This document shows, in pieces, positions 59,107-64,000 of a stretch of 64,000 nucleotides of DNA. The stretch is taken from NCBI RefSeq assembly GCF_051521505.1, contig NZ_CP150356.1, positions 3,038,001 through 3,102,000 on the forward strand. The letters are read 5' to 3'. A program made the translations under genes and the position numbers. How positions within the stretch are numbered: position 1 is the first letter of the stretch; every line of letters starts with the position of its first letter. This DNA is from Sorangium sp025924095 (lineage in GTDB: Bacteria; Myxococcota_A; Polyangia; Polyangiales; Polyangiaceae). Under the pieces are notes generated by a model. It ran no database searches and was not told the origin of the DNA. It saw nothing but the letters and a program-made list of their open reading frames with translations.

Positions 59107-59679
59107 TCAGTTCCGCGTGGCGCCTTCGGCCTGCGCCGGCCAGAGCCGGCGGAAACCGACGCCGACGATGCCCCCGTCGTCGCGCTGCACCAGGCCCCCG
59201 AAGCGGCATTTCTCGACCAGCGTGCCTTCCGCCAGCTCGCCGCCGTCCTGGAACCGGATGCGTTGGCCCTCGCTCAGGGCGGCAAAGACGCGCGCATCCG
59301 CAGCGACGGCCATGAGCGACTCCGGCGCAGGGACGCGCAACGGCGCGATGTCCGCTGTGCGGGCGCGGTGAACCAGGCCCCGGTGGGTCATGGATCGCAC
59401 AGAAACAGAGGGCTTGTTTTTGTCCTGGACGGATGATGCTGCTTCCGGGACGGCAACCCACACGTCGACCGTGGCGCCACGCCTGAAGAGGACCACCCCG
59501 GGCAGTGCCTTGCTCGCGGCGGTGGTGAGGAGGACCAGCTCACCCACACCCGACTCGGTCGACGCGCGTCCGCCGAGGCGCTCGCGCACCGCGTCGACCG
59601 TGGGCTTCGCGGCGTCTGCCGCCGCGAAGCCCGCGGATCGGCCCAGGGGAATCAGCGGGAGCGACAGCTTGCGCGTCAT
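59107..59679 (-). CDS. Conserved-looking cytoplasmic protein, unknown function
   Basis: A 190-residue protein from ATG 59679 (MTRKLSLPLIPLGRSAG). I do not recognise it. The sequence alternates short beta-type strands (GELVLLTTAA, PGVVLFRRGATVDVWVAV, SLMAVAADARVFAAL, IRFQDGGELAEGTLVEKCRFGGLVQRDDGGIVGVGFRRL), suggesting a beta-rich fold. Residues about 145-185 resemble a small barrel such as a PilZ- or SH3-type domain; this is weak. There is no signal peptide. The SH3 gene's stop lies 106 bases upstream on the same strand. Confidence 0.7.
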   Translation of the reverse strand: MTRKLSLPLIPLGRSAGFAAADAAKPTVDAVRERLGGRASTESGVGELVLLTTAASKALPGVVLFRRGATVDVWVAVPEAASSVQDKNKPSVSVRSMTHRGLVHRARTADIAPLRVPAPESLMAVAADARVFAALSEGQRIRFQDGGELAEGTLVEKCRFGGLVQRDDGGIVGVGFRRLWPAQAEGATRN

Positions 59680-59785
59680 CGGACCCCGCCATTCTACGCG
59701 AACCGACGCGCGCTCGCCCGGGCGCTGGCCTTGAATCCGCGTCTGACGCCGCCCGCGCGCGCCCGCCGGCTCGCGCCTCGCTTGG

Positions 59786-60697
59786 CTAAAGGCCGATGGC
59801 GCCGCGGTAGATCCAGCCCGTCTTGCCCCGGTGCTCGACCTTGTACCAGTCGTTCTGCCGGCCAACGAGCTTGACGCGCGTCCCACGCACGAGGCGCATG
59901 ACCACATCGCCCTCCTTGGGCACCCCGCGGACGAGCGCGGTGTCCCAGCTGACCGTGGCCAGGCCGCTCGCGGCGCTCTCGCTCGTGGTCGTGCCGGCGG
60001 CCGGCTCCTGCGCCTCGCCGCCGGCCTCCGCCTTCGCGGCCTCCGCCTGCACGCCCGGGGGATGGAACGTGGCGGTGTACACGAGGGAGTAGCGGGGGTA
60101 CTTGTGCGGGACCTCCTCGAGGGAGACGTTCGAGAACTCGCGCGCGGCGCACTGGAGAATGCCGCTGATCGTCGAGGAGGGCAGGCTCGCCTTCTTTCCC
60201 TTGACGACCTGGACCTCTTTCTTCTCGAAATTCAGCTCGAAGCCGATCGGGAGCTTGCCGTCGACGCCGAGCGCCGCCGGACACTGGGCGAGCTCCTTCA
60301 GCCGGGGCAGCGCGATCGGATCGAACTGGAGCTCTCCGCAGTCCTCGATCTTCTTGTTCTTCTTGTCCGAGCAGCGCGTGATCCTGCCGGGGCCGACCAC
60401 GACCTGCTGCTGGTTCTTCGCGGGCTCCGGCGGCCTGGCGTCGGGCTCCGCCGTCCCGGGCACGGCAGCTGCGGGGGAGGGCGGCGCGGCCGCTGTCGCG
60501 GCCTCGGCGGTCGCCTTGGGGTCGCCGGGGACGCTCGGGCCGATGCGGACCCCGGCGAGCCTCGGCCAGGCGACGCCCACGACGAACCCCACAAGCGCGA
60601 TCACCCCGATCCGCGACCAGACCGGCTGCTCATCGCCGGGACGGGGGATGTCGACCGCCAGCGGGCGCTGCCGCTTCGCCATGTCCGCCTTCGCCAT
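59786..60697 (-). CDS. Membrane-anchored SH3-domain protein
   Basis: A 303-residue protein. ATG 60697 (MAKADMAKRQRP) was chosen; a GTG at 60718 adds seven residues. One membrane helix (about 28-50, IGVIALVGFVVGVAWP) is followed by an Ala/Pro linker. A middle domain comes next (about 95-220: ITRCSDKKNKKIEDCGELQFDPIALPRLKELAQC, then FELNFEKKEVQVVKGKKASLPSSTISGILQCAAREFSNVSLEEVP). The C-terminal bacterial SH3 domain is at about 250-303 (DVVMRLVRGTRVKLVGRQNDWYKVEHRGKTGWIYRGAIGL). SH3b domains bind peptidoglycan or proteins. It follows the DUF4340 gene by 75 bases. Confidence 0.86.
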   Translation of the reverse strand: MAKADMAKRQRPLAVDIPRPGDEQPVWSRIGVIALVGFVVGVAWPRLAGVRIGPSVPGDPKATAEAATAAAPPSPAAAVPGTAEPDARPPEPAKNQQQVVVGPGRITRCSDKKNKKIEDCGELQFDPIALPRLKELAQCPAALGVDGKLPIGFELNFEKKEVQVVKGKKASLPSSTISGILQCAAREFSNVSLEEVPHKYPRYSLVYTATFHPPGVQAEAAKAEAGGEAQEPAAGTTTSESAASGLATVSWDTALVRGVPKEGDVVMRLVRGTRVKLVGRQNDWYKVEHRGKTGWIYRGAIGL

Positions 60698-60772
60698 GTC
60701 CACCACGTCGCGTAGCACAGGTGCGCCGCCAGAACGAAATAGTACGAAATAGTCCGCTCGCTCAGCCCCGCG

Positions 60773-63127
60773 TCAGTCGACGCCCGCCGCCTCGAGCAGC
60801 GGTCGCACCCTGGACTGCGCGATGGCGTAGACCGCGCTCACGCCGTCGCGGCGGGCATAGAAGACATTCGTGCCGCGGAAAGCGTCGCCCGCGCCGATCG
60901 CGATCGTGAACGACCCCTCCGACGAGCGCGGCGGGCTCGCGCCGCCTTCGCCCGCCGGCGCGGCCTGCGGCCGGGCAAGCTCGATGGTGACCCGGAGCCG
61001 CGGCGGGCCGAGGCCGTGCTGCCGCTCCGGCTGGCCCAGGGCCACGGCGCCCTCGGCGCGTAGATCGGCGAGGGCGTCCCGGACGCGCGCGGCGGTCGCG
61101 GTGGCGCTCGCCGGGTCGGCCGCCCCCATGACGGTGAAGCCGTGCGGCGAGCCCTCGAGCACGACCGGCTTCCCGTCCCGCGGGGCCAGCGTCACCCGCG
61201 CGATGTCCTCAGGGGGGACGAGGAAGACGTCGCGGCGGAGCAGCAGGCGCCCGGCCGCGGCCTCGAGCGCCGGCGGCGCGACGAAGACCGCGGCGCTGTC
61301 GCCGGCGCGCGCGAACGAGCCTGCGCCGGCGTGCGCGCCGAGCTCCACTCGGGCCGCGCGCGCCGCCGCGCCGGAGGCGCCCGCGCCCGGCTCCGGCGCG
61401 GCGGTCAGCTCGGCCTCCACCACCAGCCGGGGCGCGCCGAGCCCGTAGCTCTGGCCGGCGTCCGCGGCGACCCAGCGCTCGGCCTTGAGGCCGGCGAGCT
61501 GCCCGGCGAGCTCGTCCGCGAGCCCGCCGTCGGCCGCGAGGCCCACGCCGCTCGGCGCGACGAGCTGCCAGGCGCCCTCGCCCGTCCGGCGGAGCCGCTG
61601 GACCAGGCCGGGGCGCTCGATCCGCAGCGCGCTGATCTGATCCGGCGCGAAATCGAACACCTCCATGGAGCGCAGCGACACCTCGGAGGGGAGGAGCGCG
61701 CCGGCGGACGGGGCCGGGACCTCGGCGATCGCGCCGTCCTCGAGCCGCCGGACGTGCACGACGCCGGCCTGCTCGGCGCCGATCTCGAGCGTCTCGATGC
61801 GCTCCTGCGGCTCGCCCTCGCCGGCCGAGGCCGGCGTCGAGACGACGCGGAGGGTGGCACGCGGCGGATCCAGGCCGAGCGCCTTCGGGGAGCTCGCCGC
61901 GGGGAGGAGGCGCGCCGCGCGGACGCCGAGGATCGCCTGCACAAGGGCGCGGCCCGTCTCGGTCGGGACAGGGCGGTCCTGCGGGGCGCGCAGGTGCCAC
62001 TCGCTGCCGGTGCGCGCGAGCTCCAGCGAGCGCGCGTCGCGCTGGCCGGCCGCGAGCTTCACCTCGGCGACCTCGTCGAGCGGCGCGGCGACGAGGGCGA
62101 GATCGACGAAGCGCGCGGCCTCCTCGGTGAGCGGGTCGAGCACGCTCGCGGGCACGCAGGCGGCCGCGCGCGTGGGCTCGAGCCGCGCCGCGACGACGTG
62201 GTCGGGCTTGCCCGGGCAGGCGCCGCCGACGTCGATCACGCCGCGCTTCGCCGAGGGATCGCTCGGCAGGAGCGTCAGCGTGACCCTGGGGCCGCCGGAG
62301 GCCGCGGCCTGCGCCGCTTCCTCCTCGGAGAGGAACGCCTCGGCCTGCATGCGGCCGAGCGCCGAGAGCACGAGATCCAGCGCCGGCGCGCTGACCCGGA
62401 CGCCGCTGCCCTCGGGTGAGCCCTCGGCGAAGCGGAAGCCGGCGCCGCGGCCGCCACCCCACGGGGCGCGCACGAACCGCCGCGATCCGCCCTCGCCGTC
62501 GAGCGTGAGCCCCGAGAGCTCGGCCGGGACGTAGGGGACGAAGCTCCGGGAGCGGAAGCGATCCGGCGGCACGTCGAGGGCCGCGGCGAGCTGCTTCGTG
62601 ACGACGAAGACGCCGCGGCCGGCGACCTCGGCGTAGACCGCGCCGGGCGGCGTGGGGGCGCTGCCGCCGAGCAGCAGCCGCTCGCGGCGCGAGCCCATCG
62701 TGAGGGCGATCGTGAGCCGGGGCGCGGCCAGGCCGAGGGCGGCCCGATCGCTCGCCTCCTCGGAGACGCGGCGCTCCGCCGTCGCGAACTCGAGCGTGCC
62801 GAGGAGCTGGTCGACCGTGGGCTCGTCGGCGGGGTAGCGCTGCCCGTCGATCTCGACGTTCCACGGGCGCTGGCCGGCGTCGCTGACGTCGCCGCGGGTG
62901 AGCCGGGCCGTCTGCTGCGCGGCGGGCGGCGCGCCGGGCGGGGCCATCGTCACGGTGAGCTCGGTGATCTCGTCGGCGCGCCACGCCTCGAACAGGTGCT
63001 TCTTGCGGCGCTCGGCCTCGTCGGTGGACACCGAGCCCCGGTCGAGCACGAGGAGCGCGACGGCCGCCGCGGCGGCGAGCGCGACAAGGATCAGCGTCGT
63101 CGCGTGCCCGCGGAGGCGCCGCATCAC
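60773..63127 (-). CDS. DUF4340-containing membrane-anchored protein
   Basis: A 784-residue protein. One N-terminal membrane helix (TTLILVALAAAAAVALLVLDRG) is followed by a large extracytoplasmic part built of repeated DUF4340-like beta units, each with a GLDPPRATLRV-type turn (GLAAPRLTIALTMGS, GLDPPRATLRVVSTP, GLGAPRLVVEAELT, GLGPPRLRVTIEL). Four such units are visible. DUF4340 proteins are usually encoded next to GldG-like ABC-transport auxiliary proteins, as here. No catalytic motif is seen. Its ATG overlaps the stop of the upstream gene (ATGA). The function is unknown, perhaps in surface-polymer or gliding-type transport. Confidence 0.9.
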   Translation of the reverse strand: MMRRLRGHATTLILVALAAAAAVALLVLDRGSVSTDEAERRKKHLFEAWRADEITELTVTMAPPGAPPAAQQTARLTRGDVSDAGQRPWNVEIDGQRYPADEPTVDQLLGTLEFATAERRVSEEASDRAALGLAAPRLTIALTMGSRRERLLLGGSAPTPPGAVYAEVAGRGVFVVTKQLAAALDVPPDRFRSRSFVPYVPAELSGLTLDGEGGSRRFVRAPWGGGRGAGFRFAEGSPEGSGVRVSAPALDLVLSALGRMQAEAFLSEEEAAQAAASGGPRVTLTLLPSDPSAKRGVIDVGGACPGKPDHVVAARLEPTRAAACVPASVLDPLTEEAARFVDLALVAAPLDEVAEVKLAAGQRDARSLELARTGSEWHLRAPQDRPVPTETGRALVQAILGVRAARLLPAASSPKALGLDPPRATLRVVSTPASAGEGEPQERIETLEIGAEQAGVVHVRRLEDGAIAEVPAPSAGALLPSEVSLRSMEVFDFAPDQISALRIERPGLVQRLRRTGEGAWQLVAPSGVGLAADGGLADELAGQLAGLKAERWVAADAGQSYGLGAPRLVVEAELTAAPEPGAGASGAAARAARVELGAHAGAGSFARAGDSAAVFVAPPALEAAAGRLLLRRDVFLVPPEDIARVTLAPRDGKPVVLEGSPHGFTVMGAADPASATATAARVRDALADLRAEGAVALGQPERQHGLGPPRLRVTIELARPQAAPAGEGGASPPRSSEGSFTIAIGAGDAFRGTNVFYARRDGVSAVYAIAQSRVRPLLEAAGVD

Positions 63128-64000
63128 GACGCGCCTTCGCGCTCGGTCCCGCCCGGTGAGCCGCGCCCGGCGGGGGAGCCGGGGCCGCCCTTGTCGCCGG
63201 GGCGGCGCTCGGAGCCGCGCCGCGCGAGGTGCACGGCGAGGCCGAGGAGGGCCGCGGCGAGCGGCATGTAGACGACGACGTAGCGGAAGATGCCGGCGAG
63301 CGAGTCCTCGCTGAGCCGGAGGCCCGCGGTGACCGCGGGCTTGTCGGGGATGTCGAGCATGGGCGGGCTCGCGGCGAGCCAGGACAGCGCGCTCTCGACG
63401 AACACGGCCGTCCCGCGGAGCTCGGGGCTCTGCCAGTTCGCGCCGTAGAGCGCGCTGGGCGAGCTGACCACCACGACGCGCGGCCCGTGCGCGGCGCTGG
63501 ACCCCGCGGGCTTCGGCAGCTCCGCGGCGTAGGCGACCGTGAGCGGCCCACGGTGATCGCCGTCGCGCGGCTGCGGCTCGGATGGATCCCGGGCCCAGCC
63601 GAAGAAATCGACCATGCCGAAGGCCCTGTCGCTCGTGACGAGCAGCGGCGCCGGGGCCACGGGCCCGCTCGTCGTGGGCGCGAGCGAGCTGGCCACCGTG
63701 AGCACCGGGCCGAGCCCCTGATCGGCCGCCTTGACGAGCCCCTCGGTGATCGGGTGCGGCCTCACGAGGGGCGAGAAGGTCTCGCCGAAGCCCTGCGTCG
63801 AGCGGAGCTTCGGGTCGAGCTCGAACACGAAGTCCGACCGGAGCTCGACGCCCGCCACGGCGAGCAGGCCGGAGAGCCCGAGATCCACGTATCGCTGATC
63901 GCTCTCGTCCGGCACCGGGCCGAGCGCGAGCAGCGCGCTGCCGCCCTGCTCGATGAACGCGCGGTAGCGGGCGACGTCGCGGGGGGGCACCGGCTGGCTC
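63124..64000 (-). CDS. GldG-like ABC-transport auxiliary protein, 5' truncated
   Basis: The gene runs off the right edge: the frame stays open to 64000, and residues SQP precede the in-frame GTG at 63990, so only the last 290 or so residues are seen. The visible part begins VARYRAFIEQGGSALLALGPVPD, the typical end of the GldG/DUF7088-type domain where a flexible hinge closes over a glycan-like substrate. It continues with SLAPTTSGPVAP, ELPKPAGSSAAHGPRVVVVSSPSALY, and a final membrane helix (FRYVVVYMPLAAALLGLAVHLARRG) with a basic tail. It is coupled to the DUF4340 gene by ATGA overlap. The ABC permease and ATPase genes are expected just beyond the window. Confidence 0.85.
   Translation of the reverse strand, partial: SQPVPPRDVARYRAFIEQGGSALLALGPVPDESDQRYVDLGLSGLLAVAGVELRSDFVFELDPKLRSTQGFGETFSPLVRPHPITEGLVKAADQGLGPVLTVASSLAPTTSGPVAPAPLLVTSDRAFGMVDFFGWARDPSEPQPRDGDHRGPLTVAYAAELPKPAGSSAAHGPRVVVVSSPSALYGANWQSPELRGTAVFVESALSWLAASPPMLDIPDKPAVTAGLRLSEDSLAGIFRYVVVYMPLAAALLGLAVHLARRGSERRPGDKGGPGSPAGRGSPGGTEREGAS

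Overview
The window is very GC-rich chromosomal DNA, densely packed with codons ending in G or C. The gene content points to a myxobacterium, most likely of the Sorangium/Polyangium group (order Polyangiales). Signs of this are an MglA-like GTPase beside the mreBCD/PBP2/RodA cell-shape operon, a two-RRM glycine-rich RNA-binding protein, many PAS domains on one soluble hybrid kinase, cysteine-rich and proline/alanine-rich lipoproteins, J-domain/TPR proteins around a DnaK paralogue, and frequent GTG and TTG starts. The species call is inference; no rRNA gene is present. I see no prophage, insertion sequence or CRISPR array.

Layout. 1-5.2 kb: the C-terminal end of a large TPR/helical regulator, a Cys-rich lipoprotein candidate, an ammonium channel (amtB) with a terminator downstream and a 16-bp palindrome upstream, and malQ. 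5.5-13.4 kb: glgX, treY and treZ, which with malQ form a glycogen/maltodextrin-to-trehalose island. 13.4-18.9 kb: trmO, a five-PAS hybrid histidine kinase, the remnant of a short-chain dehydrogenase gene, and a polyprenyl synthetase with a degenerate second Asp motif. 19-23.5 kb: a translationally coupled trio (P-type ATPase, small protein, HMA2-like membrane protein) facing a half-size UPF0016 cation transporter. 23.9-25.4 kb: a lipoprotein and a collagen-like secreted protein. 25.4-25.7 kb: a cluster of direct and inverted repeats. 25.7-34.2 kb (minus strand): mogA, moeA, a NodU/TobZ-type carbamoyltransferase and carAB. 34.4-37.4 kb: an Lgt-like protein, the two-RRM protein and rpmG (L33). 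37.5-43.1 kb: mreB, mreC, mreD, mrdA and rodA. 43.2-46.5 kb (minus): an MglA-like GTPase with a long C-terminal extension, a PA14-domain lipoprotein and a zinc-ribbon rhomboid protease. 46.7-54.1 kb: ECF sigma, a putative anti-sigma factor, a helical-repeat lipoprotein, a J-domain/TPR protein, DnaK and a DnaK-linked adaptor candidate. 54.2-57.2 kb: an M1-family metallopeptidase and a membrane protein. 57.3-58.7 kb: tRNA-Phe, a stand-alone receiver protein with a switch-like leader, and a Cys-rich lipoprotein. 59.1-64 kb (minus): an unknown protein, an SH3-domain protein, a DUF4340 protein and the truncated end of a GldG-like ABC-transport auxiliary protein.

How it fits together. Glycogen is debranched by GlgX, maltodextrins are remodelled by MalQ, and TreY plus TreZ release trehalose from them. 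carAB makes carbamoyl phosphate, the donor the adjacent carbamoyltransferase would need. The mre/mrd operon is the elongasome, and its convergent MglA-like neighbour is notable because MglA acts with MreB in Myxococcus. The sigma/anti-sigma pair diverges from a rhomboid protease and precedes a chaperone set, which suggests an envelope or protein-stress circuit. The strongest candidates for something undescribed are: the ATPase/HMA2 trio; the shared unnamed domain in the two proteins flanking DnaK; the rhomboid/ECF/chaperone arrangement; the leader hairpins that can hide or free the ribosome-binding site of the receiver gene; and the promoter-plus-terminator leader of rpmG.
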